Assembly (NCBI GenBank): GCA_903860985.1
Contig: CAIOSO010000020.1
Span: 1 to 49,889, forward strand
Direction of reading: 5' to 3'
Source: an uncultured Flavobacteriales bacterium
Lineage (GTDB): Bacteria > Bacteroidota > Bacteroidia > Flavobacteriales_D > Crocinitomicaceae
Length of the DNA: 49,889 nucleotides
Shown: in pieces, positions 17,553-26,902 of the stretch
Position numbering within the stretch: position 1 is the stretch's first letter
How the letters are laid out: each line of letters opens with the position of its first letter
The notes under the pieces: generated by a model
Seen by the model: only the letters and a program-made list of their open reading frames with translations
What the model was told of the DNA's origin: nothing
The model's database searches: none
Position numbers and translations under genes: made by a program

Positions 17553-17560
17553 TAAATTTG
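17553..17560 (+). promoter_or_regulatory. -7 promoter element before the 182-residue lipoprotein gene
   Basis: TAAATTTG matches TAnnTTTG exactly, 16 nt before the rightward start codon. It lies 2 nt from a leftward -7 element, and the two would direct polymerases through each other. Confidence 0.45.
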
Positions 17561-17562
17561 AA

Positions 17563-17570
17563 CAAAATTA
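17563..17570 (-). promoter_or_regulatory. -7 promoter element before the 218-residue lipoprotein gene
   Basis: The minus strand reads TAATTTTG, an exact TAnnTTTG match, 22 nt before the leftward start codon. It faces into the rightward element. Confidence 0.45.
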
Positions 17571-17576
17571 CGCATT

Positions 17577-18125
17577 ATGAAGAATATCATGTTTTTATTT
17601 TCAATGAGTATTGTACTCATTTCTTGTGGAGTTAAGGTTCCTTACACGACGCAAATCAGAGATGAATTCACCTTGGATTCAGATGAGAAAATGCGCCAAG
17701 TTCAATTCTACACCTCCCATACCATCATTTTGAATCAAGAAAAAAGAGATGATAGTCAAAATACTACCCAAAACGGAACGCTAGTAGCAAGTTCAAGTAG
17801 TGAACGTGAAAGTGTGGTTATTCCGGCTTTAACGAAATGTGTTTTTGAAGGATTTGGTCCAAAAGGTGAAGTGCAAGTACGCTTTGAAATCGGTGAAGCT
17901 AAAATATTGACTTTTGCCACCAAAACAGAAGGTAGTTCAGTTAAGCGCTATTACTTTGATGCAGATTGGAATAGCCAAGGTGGTCCAAAAATTACCTATG
18001 GTGAGAATGTCTACAAAGTTGATTTAATGCGTGGAGCTCCTCGTTCAGCACATTTATTGGTCGTAAAAAAACGATTGCAAAAGACGAAACGCAAAGAACG
18101 CGTCGTTCGTGGCTTGAAAGTGTAA
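17577..18125 (+). CDS. Putative lipoprotein of unknown function
   Basis: A 182-residue protein. The N-terminus MKNIMFLFSMSIVLISCG is a lipoprotein signal with lipidated Cys17. The mature part is a predicted beta-rich domain (VQFYTSHTIILNQE, VVIPALTKCVFEGFGPKGEVQVRFEIGEAKILTF) ending in a strongly basic tail (KKRLQKTKRKERVVRGLK). I recognise no family. It lies between the divergent lipoprotein gene and the 2-oxoacid dehydrogenase gene, 64 nt before the latter. Confidence 0.65.
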   Translation: MKNIMFLFSMSIVLISCGVKVPYTTQIRDEFTLDSDEKMRQVQFYTSHTIILNQEKRDDSQNTTQNGTLVASSSSERESVVIPALTKCVFEGFGPKGEVQVRFEIGEAKILTFATKTEGSSVKRYYFDADWNSQGGPKITYGENVYKVDLMRGAPRSAHLLVVKKRLQKTKRKERVVRGLKV

Positions 18126-18189
18126 GTGTACGTCTGGCTTTTATTTCTCACATTTCCATTTCCAATTTATTGGATCAAAAACCTAAGGC

Positions 18190-20175
18190 ATGTCACACAT
18201 TGCATTCAACAGAGATGGCTTTTCAGATGAAGAGTTAAAAGAAATTTATCTGAAGTTGGTTCGACCAAGAATCATCGAAGAAAAAATGCTCATTTTACTG
18301 CGCCAAGGGAAAATTACTAAGTGGTTTTCTGGTTGGGGGCAAGAAGGGATTTCGGTTGGTTGTGCTTACGCCATGAATGATGATGAATACATCCTTCCAA
18401 TGCACCGTAATTTAGGAGTGTTTACCACAAGGGATATTCCGTTAAACCGACTATTTTCTCAGTTTCAAGGAAAATTGAATGGGTACACGAAGGGACGTGA
18501 CCGCAGTTTTCATTTTGGTACTCAAGACCATAAATTGGTGGGGATGATTTCCCATTTAGGTCCACAACTTGGAATTGCCGATGGAATTGCATTGGCGAAT
18601 AAAATAACAAAAAGTCAAAAATCAACCCTCGTTTTCTCTGGAGACGGCGGCGCTTCCGAAGGAGATTTTCATGAATCCTTAAATGTAGCAGCTGTTTGGG
18701 ATTTGCCTGTAATTTTTGCGGTGGAAAATAACTACTGGGGACTTTCTACACCGTCAGTTGAACAATTTCGCTGTAAGCAGTTCATTGATAAAGGAATTGG
18801 TTATGGGATGAATGCGCTTCAAGTGGATGGCAACAACATTTTGGATGTTATTCGAACAGTTAGAAAAATAAATGATGAAATTCGATTCGACCCTAAACCC
18901 TATTTGTTGGAATTAATGACCTTCCGAATGCGCGGTCACGAAGAGTCTTCCGGAACGAAATATTATCCCGAAGGCATTCAAGATGTATGGGAGAAAAAAG
19001 ATCCGGTTTCCAATTTTGAGTCGTACCTGGTAGAAATCGGTTTGTTGAACGAAGCGGAAATTCAACGCATAAAAGAAACCATGAAAGAAGAAATTCAACA
19101 TGGCTTTGATGAAGCTCATGCTGAACCGGCGATTGAAGCATCTGTCGAATCTGAATTAGGGGATCTTTTCGCACCTCATATTCAACAATTAATTGAAGCA
19201 TCTGGACCCAAAGAAGAAAAGCGATTTATCGATGCCATTCAAGATGCGTTAACGCAGTCCATGGAGAAATATGAAGGCCTAGTTTTAATGGGACAAGATA
19301 TCGCTGAATATGGAGGCGCATTTAAGGTGACAGAAGGACTCTTGGAGAAATTTGGCAGGGACCGCGTACGTAATACACCGATTTGTGAATCCGCGATTAT
19401 AGGCGCAGGACTTGGATTATCTATTTCTGGAATGAAAGCGATGGTGGAAATGCAATTTGCTGATTTCGTCACGTGTGGATTCAACCAAATCATCAATAAT
19501 TTAGCAAAAATGCACTGGCGATGGGGTCAAAATGCGGATGTTGTTGTTCGAATGCCTACGGGAGCGGGAACGGCTGCTGGACCATTTCACTCACAAAGCA
19601 ATGAAGCTTGGTTTTTCCATACTCCAGGACTGAAAATTCTTTATCCGTCCACACCATACGACGCGAAAGGATTGCTAAATGCAGCATTCGAGGATCCAAA
19701 TCCAGTTTTGTTTTTTGAACATAAGTTTCTATACCGAAGTTTAAAAGAAGAAATACCAACGGATTATTACACCGTCGAAATTGGAAAAGCGCGAACGGTT
19801 ACTTCTGGAAGCGACTTGACCATCATTACCTATGGACTAGGAGTTCATTGGGCGACGGAGACGATGTCTCATCATCCTGAAATTTCCGCGGAAATCGTTG
19901 ATCTTCGAAGTTTAATGCCATTAGATAAGGAGACAATATTTGAAGCTGCTAATAAAACAGGAAGAGTCATTGTGTTGCACGAGGACTGTTTGACGGGTGG
20001 TATTGGTGGTGAATTAGTGGCATTGATTACCGAACATTGTTTTGAACAGTTAGATGCACCAGTTTTACGTGTTGCGTCGATGGACACACCTGTTCCATTT
20101 GCGGTCTCTTTGGAAAAACAATTTTTAGCATCCGAAAGACTAGGAGAGGCGATTGAGCGCATCATGAACTATTAA
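18190..20175 (+). CDS. Fused alpha/beta E1 of branched-chain 2-oxoacid dehydrogenase
   Basis: Thiamine-diphosphate E1 component that decarboxylates branched-chain 2-oxoacids (2-oxoisovalerate type) and acylates the E2 lipoyl group. The 661-residue chain is an alpha-beta fusion. The alpha half (about 1-330) has the TPP motif GDGGASEGDFHE...NN (151-181) and an early MHRNLG. The beta half (about 345-661) has GQDIAEYGGAFKVTEGL and IIGAGLGLSISGMKAMVEMQF. Such fusions are usual in Bacteroidota. It may be co-transcribed with the sulfatase-family gene 13 nt downstream. E2 and E3 genes are not in the window. Confidence 0.88.
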   Translation: MSHIAFNRDGFSDEELKEIYLKLVRPRIIEEKMLILLRQGKITKWFSGWGQEGISVGCAYAMNDDEYILPMHRNLGVFTTRDIPLNRLFSQFQGKLNGYTKGRDRSFHFGTQDHKLVGMISHLGPQLGIADGIALANKITKSQKSTLVFSGDGGASEGDFHESLNVAAVWDLPVIFAVENNYWGLSTPSVEQFRCKQFIDKGIGYGMNALQVDGNNILDVIRTVRKINDEIRFDPKPYLLELMTFRMRGHEESSGTKYYPEGIQDVWEKKDPVSNFESYLVEIGLLNEAEIQRIKETMKEEIQHGFDEAHAEPAIEASVESELGDLFAPHIQQLIEASGPKEEKRFIDAIQDALTQSMEKYEGLVLMGQDIAEYGGAFKVTEGLLEKFGRDRVRNTPICESAIIGAGLGLSISGMKAMVEMQFADFVTCGFNQIINNLAKMHWRWGQNADVVVRMPTGAGTAAGPFHSQSNEAWFFHTPGLKILYPSTPYDAKGLLNAAFEDPNPVLFFEHKFLYRSLKEEIPTDYYTVEIGKARTVTSGSDLTIITYGLGVHWATETMSHHPEISAEIVDLRSLMPLDKETIFEAANKTGRVIVLHEDCLTGGIGGELVALITEHCFEQLDAPVLRVASMDTPVPFAVSLEKQFLASERLGEAIERIMNY

Positions 20176-20188
20176 TTCCAAGAAAATC

Positions 20189-22018
20189 TTGATTAAAACG
20201 AGTCTAAAAATCCTTTCTCCACTAGCCATTGTATGGCTGTTTTCAGGTGTCTTACGAATGCTGTTGATTTCCATAAATAGCAAAAAATTTCCTGATATTG
20301 CTTTTCAAGATTACCTGATTGGAAGTGGATTTGATTTAGTAACGATCGCCCTATTTTTCTTGCCATTCATCACCTTACTATTTGTACCGCTGCCAGATAG
20401 ACTTGAGCGCTTTCGGTTTTGGTTGAAATTGCTGCTTTTTAGTTGCGCAACGTTTTTGATTTTTGTTTTTAATGGTTGGGACGTAGCCTATTTTTCCTAT
20501 ACGGCAAAACGCACGAGTTTTGATTATTTCGTTTACATGTTGACCAATACAGAAACGTCTAGTTTAGCGGGTGATTTTATCTTAGAGTTTTGGTGGCTAA
20601 TCGTGTTTTTTACCTTTACTTTCGCTTTTTCTATTTGGAGTTTTGTCAAAATAAAGGCAGGTCCAATCTCTTGGAAACTCCGAAGTAATTGGTTTCGTTT
20701 TATTCTTGTCGTGACAACCTTTGTGATTATTGGTCGCGGTGGATTTCAATTGAAACCTATCGGTATTATTGAAGCGACAAATTACAGTAGCTTATCCAAC
20801 GCACCCGCTGTCCTAAACTCGGCATTTACCATCATTAAAACAATTGGGATTAAAGGTGTAGAAGATGTAAAATACTTTGAAGAACCTGAATTAAATGCGA
20901 TTTTTAATCCGATTCAATCGAGTGAAGCTCAAAAGATGCTCCCGAATGGGACGAATGTCTGTTTTATTTTATTGGAAAGTTTTGGAACTATGTATGCTGG
21001 TCCAAATAGTCCGGAGAGTTATACGCCTTTCTTGGATTCCATTTTAAATCAGTCCATGTTTTTTGAGGATGCGATTGCAAACGGACGCACTTCGATGGAT
21101 GCGCTTCCTTCCATCATTTCATCCATTCCAGCCTATACCAATGAGTCGTTTATCTTATACTCCTTTAGTTCGAATCAATTTCAAGGACTTCCAACGATCT
21201 TAAAAAAGTCAGGTTATTATTCGGCCGTTTTTCATGGCGCAAATAACGGTTCGATGCGTTTTGATGCGTTTACTTCCGCTGCCGGGTTTGACGCGTACTA
21301 TGGACGGAATGAGTACCCAAATCAGTCGCACTTCGATGGTAATTGGGGAATAGAAGATCATCATATGTTAAGTTTTGCAGTGGACGAGATGAATCGCTTT
21401 AAAAAACCTTTCTTTTCGATGATTTTTACCTTGTCATCACATCATCCATACACCATTCCGACATCGTTTAAATCTCGTGTGAAGCATGGTCCAGAACCTT
21501 TGTGTGCGACCATTTCCTATGTTGATTTCGCATTAAAAGAGTTTTGGGAAAAAGCGAAAAAACAAGCATGGTTCAAAAATACGTTGTTTGTATTTTGTGC
21601 AGATCACGTTGGACCAACAAAAAGATGGGACCGCTGCTCATTGGAGTGGACATACCGCATTCCAATTGGATTTTATCATGCATCTATGAACTTGCCTAAG
21701 GTGAAAAAAGGAAAGATGTTTCAGCAAATAGACATCATGCCTACCATTATTGATTTATTAGGTATACAGTCTGATTTCTATTCTTTTGGAACCTCTTACT
21801 TCAATAAAAAGCGGATGCCTAAAATGATTTGTGAACAGGGGAATTTGATTGCGTTAGGCATATCCGAAAATGGATTAGAAACGACCGTTTGGAATGAGCG
21901 CATGAAGCAACAACGAAGTTCACATGAGCAACAAATTATCCGTCAGATGAAAGCATTGTATCAGCATTATGCGCATGACATGATCACAAATCACTTGACT
22001 CCAACCTCGATGAGGTAA
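20189..22018 (+). CDS. LTA synthase family sulfatase (membrane phosphotransferase)
   Basis: A 609-residue membrane enzyme. About five N-terminal helices (1-190) are followed by an extracytoplasmic alkaline-phosphatase/sulfatase domain. Metal and nucleophile residues are visible: Glu263 in ILLESFGT, Thr301 in [12 protein letters not shown] (the position of the LtaS catalytic Thr), SHHPYT and CADHVGPT. The family transfers phosphoglycerol or phosphoethanolamine groups from phospholipids to acceptors. Gram-negative members do not make lipoteichoic acid, so the acceptor here is unknown. The start is TTG, since the first ATG (20258) would cut into the first helix. It lies 13 nt after the E1 gene. 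Confidence 0.82.
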   Translation: MIKTSLKILSPLAIVWLFSGVLRMLLISINSKKFPDIAFQDYLIGSGFDLVTIALFFLPFITLLFVPLPDRLERFRFWLKLLLFSCATFLIFVFNGWDVAYFSYTAKRTSFDYFVYMLTNTETSSLAGDFILEFWWLIVFFTFTFAFSIWSFVKIKAGPISWKLRSNWFRFILVVTTFVIIGRGGFQLKPIGIIEATNYSSLSNAPAVLNSAFTIIKTIGIKGVEDVKYFEEPELNAIFNPIQSSEAQKMLPNGTNVCFILLESFGTMYAGPNSPESYTPFLDSILNQSMFFEDAIANGRTSMDALPSIISSIPAYTNESFILYSFSSNQFQGLPTILKKSGYYSAVFHGANNGSMRFDAFTSAAGFDAYYGRNEYPNQSHFDGNWGIEDHHMLSFAVDEMNRFKKPFFSMIFTLSSHHPYTIPTSFKSRVKHGPEPLCATISYVDFALKEFWEKAKKQAWFKNTLFVFCADHVGPTKRWDRCSLEWTYRIPIGFYHASMNLPKVKKGKMFQQIDIMPTIIDLLGIQSDFYSFGTSYFNKKRMPKMICEQGNLIALGISENGLETTVWNERMKQQRSSHEQQIIRQMKALYQHYAHDMITNHLTPTSMR

Positions 22019-22072
22019 CGCTCACTAAAGTTAAGCTACGCTTAGTGCGCATCCATTTTGAAGTATTTTCGC

Positions 22073-22080
22073 TACCTTTG
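22073..22080 (+). promoter_or_regulatory. -7 promoter element before proS
   Basis: TACCTTTG matches TAnnTTTG exactly, 18 nt before the chosen proS ATG (22099), supporting that start over the upstream in-frame triplet at 22045. Confidence 0.5.
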
Positions 22081-22098
22081 CATTCTATAAATGGAGCT

Positions 22099-23571
22099 AT
22101 GGCACAGAAATACGTAACAAGAGCAGAAGATTATTCTAAATGGTATAATGAATTGGTTTACCGTGCAGATCTTGCTGAACATTCCGATGTCCGCGGATGC
22201 ATGGTGATTAAGCCATACGGTTATGCTATTTGGGAAAAAATGCGTGATATCTTGGATGTTAAATTCAAAGAAACGGGTCACTCGAATGCTTATTTCCCAT
22301 TGTTTATTCCTAAATCTTACTTGAGCAAAGAAGCGAGTCACATCGAAGGATTTGCGAAGGAATGTGCCGTTGTTACGCATTACCGTTTGAAAAATGCTGA
22401 GGATGGAAGTGGTGTAATTGTAGATCCAGACTCCAAATTGGAAGAAGAGCTGATTGTTAGACCAACATCTGAAACGATTATTTGGAACTCATATAAAAAT
22501 TGGATCCAGTCCTACCGAGACCTTCCTATCCTAATCAATCAATGGGCAAATGTTGTTCGTTGGGAAATGAAAACTCGTTTGTTCTTGAGAACCACAGAGT
22601 TTCTTTGGCAGGAAGGACATACGGCGCATGCGACAAAACAAGAAGCCATCGCTGAAGCAGAACTCATGTTGAATGTGTATGAGGACTTTGCAGAGAATTA
22701 CATGGCTATGCCAGTCATTAAAGGAAGAAAAACGGCAAATGAACGATTTGCAGGTGCAGAAGACACCTTGTGTATAGAATCAATGATGCAGGATGGAAAA
22801 GCGTTACAAGCTGGAACGTCACATTTCCTTGGACAAAATTTCGCCAAAGCTTTTGAAGTAAAATTTGCCGATAAAGAAGGTAAGTTAGATTACGTTTGGG
22901 CGACGTCTTGGGGTGTTTCTACGCGTTTGATGGGTGCATTGATTATGACGCACTCTGATGACGAAGGACTTGTTTTGCCTCCAGCGTTGGCGCCAATTCA
23001 AGTCGTTGCAGTTCCCATTTACCGCACGGACGAAGAATTAGCAGCAATTTCCGAGAAAATGACCGAATTAGCGGCTAAATTGAAAGCAAAAGGAATTTCC
23101 TTCAAATACGACGACGATGAAAACCGTCGTCCAGGATGGAAATTTGCTGAGTACGAATCAAAAGGAGTTCCTATTCGTGTAGCGATGGGTCCAAGAGATT
23201 TAGAAAATGGAAAAGCGGAGATTGCTCGTCGTGATAACAAAACAAAAGAAGTCGTTGATTTTGATGGATTGGAAAATCACATCGAACAATTGCTTGCGGA
23301 TATTCAAGTTAATTTGTTGGCACGCGCGAAAGCATTCCGTTTAGAAAACACACGTGAAATTGATTCCTACGAGGAATTCAAAAAGGAAATTGATAAAGGT
23401 GGATTCTTCTTGGCGCATTGGGATGGTACTTCTGAAACCGAAGAACGCATCAAAGAAGAAACCAAAGCGACCATTCGTTGCATCGCTTTGGATCGCAAAG
23501 AAGAAGCAGGAGTTTGCATGGTAACAGGAAATCCATCCGCAGGACGAGTAATATTTGCTAAAGCCTATTAA
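22099..23571 (+). CDS. proS: Prolyl-tRNA synthetase, archaeal/eukaryotic-like short type
   Basis: Class II synthetase charging tRNA-Pro. The 490-residue protein from [13 protein letters not shown] has motif 1 around [19 protein letters not shown] and motif 2 [20 protein letters not shown]. The anticodon-binding domain starts near [17 protein letters not shown], and the C-terminal zinc-binding-like extension ends with VIFAKAY. It lacks the INS editing insertion of the E. coli type, as in most Bacteroidota. The upstream in-frame start at 22045 precedes the promoter element and is not used. trmN6 follows immediately. Confidence 0.95.
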   Translation: MAQKYVTRAEDYSKWYNELVYRADLAEHSDVRGCMVIKPYGYAIWEKMRDILDVKFKETGHSNAYFPLFIPKSYLSKEASHIEGFAKECAVVTHYRLKNAEDGSGVIVDPDSKLEEELIVRPTSETIIWNSYKNWIQSYRDLPILINQWANVVRWEMKTRLFLRTTEFLWQEGHTAHATKQEAIAEAELMLNVYEDFAENYMAMPVIKGRKTANERFAGAEDTLCIESMMQDGKALQAGTSHFLGQNFAKAFEVKFADKEGKLDYVWATSWGVSTRLMGALIMTHSDDEGLVLPPALAPIQVVAVPIYRTDEELAAISEKMTELAAKLKAKGISFKYDDDENRRPGWKFAEYESKGVPIRVAMGPRDLENGKAEIARRDNKTKEVVDFDGLENHIEQLLADIQVNLLARAKAFRLENTREIDSYEEFKKEIDKGGFFLAHWDGTSETEERIKEETKATIRCIALDRKEEAGVCMVTGNPSAGRVIFAKAY

Positions 23572-23572
23572 T

Positions 23573-24289
23573 TTGTCGGAATTTCGCTTTCAGCAATTTA
23601 CGATTGTTCAATCGAAAAACCCTTTGAAAGTTGGAACGGATAGTATGTTGCTGGGCTCATTTATTGATCCAACTCCATCAGAAATAGCTTTAGATATAGG
23701 AGCAGGAACCGGGGTGCTTACCCTAATGGTTCTTCAGAAAAATCCAAATTTAATCGTTGATGCTGTAGAAATCCATGAGGACGCTGCTGCGGAATGCGCC
23801 TTCAATGTGGAACAAAGTCCATGGCAAGATCGTGTCAAAGTGCACGCCCTAAACTATTTGGAGTTCAACCCCAATAAACAATACGATTTGATTTTTAGTA
23901 ATCCACCTTTCTATTTAGATGGACTAAAGTCGGGAATTGAAAGCATTGATCAGGCGAAACACATAAGTCATGAAATGTATGAACATTTTATTCGAAAAAC
24001 AGCTAGATTACTGCGTGAAGATGGGCGGTTTTATGTCATTGTTCCTTGGACTCAATTAGCATATTTACTAAACTTAGCGAAAGACAACAAGCTTTATCTA
24101 CAGGAGAAAATAACGATACATGCAACGGAGGAAAAGTTGAATACCCGAGTGATACTGATGTTTACCAAAAGGAACGAACCAATCATTCAATCGGAGTTTA
24201 CGATTCGATTAACAAGTGGTGGGTATACTCCTGAATACATTTCCTTGACCAAGCAATACCATGCGACAGATTTAACTCCGAAACATTAG
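23573..24289 (+). CDS. trmN6: tRNA1(Val) (adenine(37)-N6)-methyltransferase
   Basis: SAM-dependent enzyme that makes m6A37 in tRNA-Val (YfiC family). From the TTG at 23573 it has 238 residues. It shows the family opening FRFQQFTIVQSKNPLKVGTDSMLLG, SAM motif I DIGAGTGVL (41-49), and the N6-adenine motif NPPF (110-113). The start is uncertain: another TTG at 23555 overlaps proS by 17 nt, and neither is ATG. It directly follows proS with a 1-nt gap, linking two tRNA functions. The stop overlaps that of convergent porQ by 4 nt. Confidence 0.88.
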   Translation: MSEFRFQQFTIVQSKNPLKVGTDSMLLGSFIDPTPSEIALDIGAGTGVLTLMVLQKNPNLIVDAVEIHEDAAAECAFNVEQSPWQDRVKVHALNYLEFNPNKQYDLIFSNPPFYLDGLKSGIESIDQAKHISHEMYEHFIRKTARLLREDGRFYVIVPWTQLAYLLNLAKDNKLYLQEKITIHATEEKLNTRVILMFTKRNEPIIQSEFTIRLTSGGYTPEYISLTKQYHATDLTPKH

Positions 24290-25320
24290 TTTTTCTTCCA
24301 ATTGCTGAGAGAAGTACTAAATCCAAGTGAATGAATGGAGCCGGCTTTTGAATAAAACTGTACGCCGTAGTCTAAATTAAACTTTTTCAGTTTTAAGGAC
24401 ATCCCCATAGAAAATCCAGCGAGTCCTGGATGATCGATTAATTTCATTTGTTCGCGGCGCATGTAATTGAATCCGCCACGCAAATGAAAGGATTTAGCAG
24501 CATATAATTCTACTTGAAAATTAACATGATTTGCGATTTTACTTCCGATGTTCGGTGCATAAATGGCAATGGTATCTCCTGTCAATGGGTCATACGTTGG
24601 TTGGGCAAGTGGATCCAAGTAAATGTTATTCAATTGATTCAATTGATGTCCTTGAATTCCAAATCGAAAGGGTGCATGTTTCAATTTGTAACTAAGTCCA
24701 AGTTGAACTTCTAAGGGTAGCTTAGACTGACTATTGTTAGTGAAATCTTTCAGTAAGAGCCCCACATTTTTTACCAAAAACGTTGCGCAAAATAATTGAT
24801 TTGGGTGTACAATTAATCCACTAAAACTTCCTGTTACACCAAATGCACTGTATCGATAGAGGTGTGAACCTAAAAAAGAAACACTTGCGCCAATGCTTAA
24901 TACCTCGTTGATTTTTCGGCTGTAACTAGTCCCTACCGCATATTCACCTCCATTGAAACTGCCGATTACGTTACCTATCTCATCCGTTTCGACAAATTGA
25001 CCAAAGCTAAAATAACGTATACTTGGTGCAAAAGTACCTAGTTTGGTATGCAAGGCATAACTCACATTTCCGAAATTAACTCCGGCAGGGTAGTTGCCAT
25101 AAGAATATTGAATCTTCCCATTCATTTTCTCGTTCAACAATGCGGGATTATCTAACGCTAGTCCCAGGTCTTGGTCGTAAAAACTAATCAATCCATTTCC
25201 TGAACCTGCATTTCTTGCGGAACTAGAGGCATTCAGAAATTGAAAGGTTGTATTTCCAAGGTCGTATTGACTAAAACAAATAAGGGGAAGCAAAAATGTA
25301 AGGACAACTAATTTCAACAT
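24286..25320 (-). CDS. porQ: Type IX secretion system protein PorQ
   Basis: Outer-membrane beta-barrel protein of the PorV/PorQ (FadL-like) group, needed with PorU, PorV and PorZ for cargo attachment in the T9SS. The 344 residues comprise a signal peptide (1-17, CFSQ), the typical opening FQFLNASSSARNAGSGNGLISFYDQDLGLALDNPALL, and alternating beta strands to a C-terminal strand (SLGFSTSLSNWKKN). The family match is strong by this opening and by length. A TAAATTTG element (minus strand, 25341-25348) is 20 nt upstream. It is divergent from the sigma factor gene. Confidence 0.87.
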   Translation of the reverse strand: MLKLVVLTFLLPLICFSQYDLGNTTFQFLNASSSARNAGSGNGLISFYDQDLGLALDNPALLNEKMNGKIQYSYGNYPAGVNFGNVSYALHTKLGTFAPSIRYFSFGQFVETDEIGNVIGSFNGGEYAVGTSYSRKINEVLSIGASVSFLGSHLYRYSAFGVTGSFSGLIVHPNQLFCATFLVKNVGLLLKDFTNNSQSKLPLEVQLGLSYKLKHAPFRFGIQGHQLNQLNNIYLDPLAQPTYDPLTGDTIAIYAPNIGSKIANHVNFQVELYAAKSFHLRGGFNYMRREQMKLIDHPGLAGFSMGMSLKLKKFNLDYGVQFYSKAGSIHSLGFSTSLSNWKKN

Positions 25321-25340
25321 GGTTTTACAACGAAAAAAAT

Positions 25341-25348
25341 CAAATTTA
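25341..25348 (-). promoter_or_regulatory. -7 promoter element before porQ
   Basis: The minus strand reads TAAATTTG, an exact TAnnTTTG match, 20 nt before the porQ ATG. Confidence 0.45.
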
Positions 25349-25448
25349 ATTGTGAAATTAAGGTATAAAATCTATTTCTTAGTTAAAATCTTATCGGATT
25401 TCACGTTTTCGATCTATTTTGGACTGATTTTTGTTCCTGGACAATGCA

Positions 25449-25991
25449 ATGGAAAGAACTAGACATACCATCGTTTATAATGAGTTGATGCAGCAGCATG
25501 GAACCTTCTTTAAGCATGTCATGCGTCAAAGTATTCCGTATCAAGAGATACCGGATACTTTTCAAGAGTTTTCCATTCATTTTTTTCAACTTATTATCGA
25601 TCGTTACGATGTTCAGCCGGAGTTATTCACTTCATACGGTTGGTTGAAAACGATTACGCATCACTTCTGTATTTCAGAAATCCGAAAAAGACAAGCTAAA
25701 AAAAATCAAGTTTGGGAAAACACAACAACGGAAAAGGTATTCGTTCAAGAAAATCCAGTTTATGACCAGGAGGAGTTGATTTCTCAGTTATTTGAGGCTG
25801 TAATTGGTTCTGTGAACAAACGCGATGCCCTGGTTTTAAAAATGAAATACTGTTATGACAAGCCATCGAAATACATATCTGAAAAAATGGGTATCAAACA
25901 CGTTGATGTGTACATTGCGCGCATCAAAGAAAAGGTACGTCGACAAACCGGAAATGTGAACCTTGATGAATGGCTTAATAGCAAATCTTAG
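25449..25991 (+). CDS. Sigma-70 family RNA polymerase sigma factor (ECF-like)
   Basis: A 180-residue protein with a region-2-like part (DTFQEFSIHFFQLIIDRYDVQP...YGWLKTITHHFCISEIRKRQAKK, about 35-92) and a region-4-like helix-turn-helix (RDALVLKMKYCYDKPSKYISEKMGIKHVDVYIARIKEKVRRQ, about 125-168). This is the size and layout of ECF sigma factors. No anti-sigma gene is adjacent. I chose ATG 25449, since the in-frame upstream triplet is TTG. The divergent neighbour is porQ, and the convergent neighbour glsB overlaps its stop by 4 nt. The regulon is unknown. Confidence 0.8.
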   Translation: MERTRHTIVYNELMQQHGTFFKHVMRQSIPYQEIPDTFQEFSIHFFQLIIDRYDVQPELFTSYGWLKTITHHFCISEIRKRQAKKNQVWENTTTEKVFVQENPVYDQEELISQLFEAVIGSVNKRDALVLKMKYCYDKPSKYISEKMGIKHVDVYIARIKEKVRRQTGNVNLDEWLNSKS

Positions 25992-26902
25992 AAATCGATG
26001 TGACGTTCCTTTTTATCTGGATAAATATCTGCTATTTTTACGAGTATCCCTGTTTCTTCTACATTCCCAAACTCGGTATTGATTGCGGTATCAAAAGTCA
26101 TCATAGTTGGTGATAAATTCATATAGATATTCATCAGCGGCGGAATGAACTCCCCATGTTCTCTTGTGTAGGTGTTGAGTACTTTAAAGGCTTCTTTGTA
26201 GTCCAATCCCATGATTAACTCATCGAAAATAGCGGGGTCACTTTCGATTTGAAGCGGATGAAAGGCTTTCATAAGTCCACTTTTATCTGGGAAAAAGCGG
26301 TGTAAAAAGAACAACAAGAAATCACGGCAGGATACATTGTAGTTTGCATACATCGTTACTTTTCCAAAGAAATACTCAATTTCCGGATTAAAACGAATCA
26401 AAGCACCCAATCCATCCCAAATGTTATCCAAAGCAAATAATCCTTTTCTTGGGTTGTTGCTAGGTTGAAAATCAGGCTGTACCCAACTTCTACCTAGTTC
26501 AATTGTTTTCGGTAAGTAATCCCTTGTGAAGGAAGCATCAAAATCGAAATAATGTGTTGTGGACAAATGAATGTTCTGCTGCTCATCGATTGCCTCACTG
26601 CATTTTTTAAAGCGATAACCGCCAATAATTGCTTCATCTTCGACAGACCAAACGATGAGTTGTTCGTAGGCATATTCTCCTACATCGAAAGAATCCAAGT
26701 CGATTGCTTCTCCGGTTCCACCTCCCGCAGCACGAAAGGTCACTTCGCGCAGACGTCCAATTTCTTCCAGTACATTTGGTGAATTGTGACAATTAACCAC
26801 ATAAATTTCATTTTCACCCTTTCGCGTAACTCTAAGAAATCGCTCTGCTGTTAATTCAGCTTTCAGTAATTCTGTTTTTACAGCTTCTCTGATTGGTTTC
26901 AT
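25988..26902 (-). CDS. Glycine/ornithine lipid N-acyltransferase (OlsB/GlsB-like)
   Basis: A 304-residue GNAT-fold acyltransferase of the OlsB/hemolysin group. GRLREVTFRAAGGGTGEAIDLDSFD (50-74) is the typical acyl-ACP site region, followed by YEQLIVWSVEDEAIIGGYRF and PKTIELGRSWVQPDFQ. OlsB/GlsB attaches a 3-hydroxy fatty acid to ornithine or glycine. The upstream gene, overlapping by 4 nt (ATGA), encodes the O-acyltransferase partner. This matches the glsB-glsA pairing known in Bacteroides. The family is well supported; glycine as substrate is inferred from phylum habit. Confidence 0.82.
   Translation of the reverse strand: MKPIREAVKTELLKAELTAERFLRVTRKGENEIYVVNCHNSPNVLEEIGRLREVTFRAAGGGTGEAIDLDSFDVGEYAYEQLIVWSVEDEAIIGGYRFKKCSEAIDEQQNIHLSTTHYFDFDASFTRDYLPKTIELGRSWVQPDFQPSNNPRKGLFALDNIWDGLGALIRFNPEIEYFFGKVTMYANYNVSCRDFLLFFLHRFFPDKSGLMKAFHPLQIESDPAIFDELIMGLDYKEAFKVLNTYTREHGEFIPPLMNIYMNLSPTMMTFDTAINTEFGNVEETGILVKIADIYPDKKERHIDF

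Noticed and set aside
22019-22052. CACTAA/TTAGTG inverted repeat before proS
   Set aside because: Only 6 bp with an unpaired base and no T tract; too weak to call a terminator.
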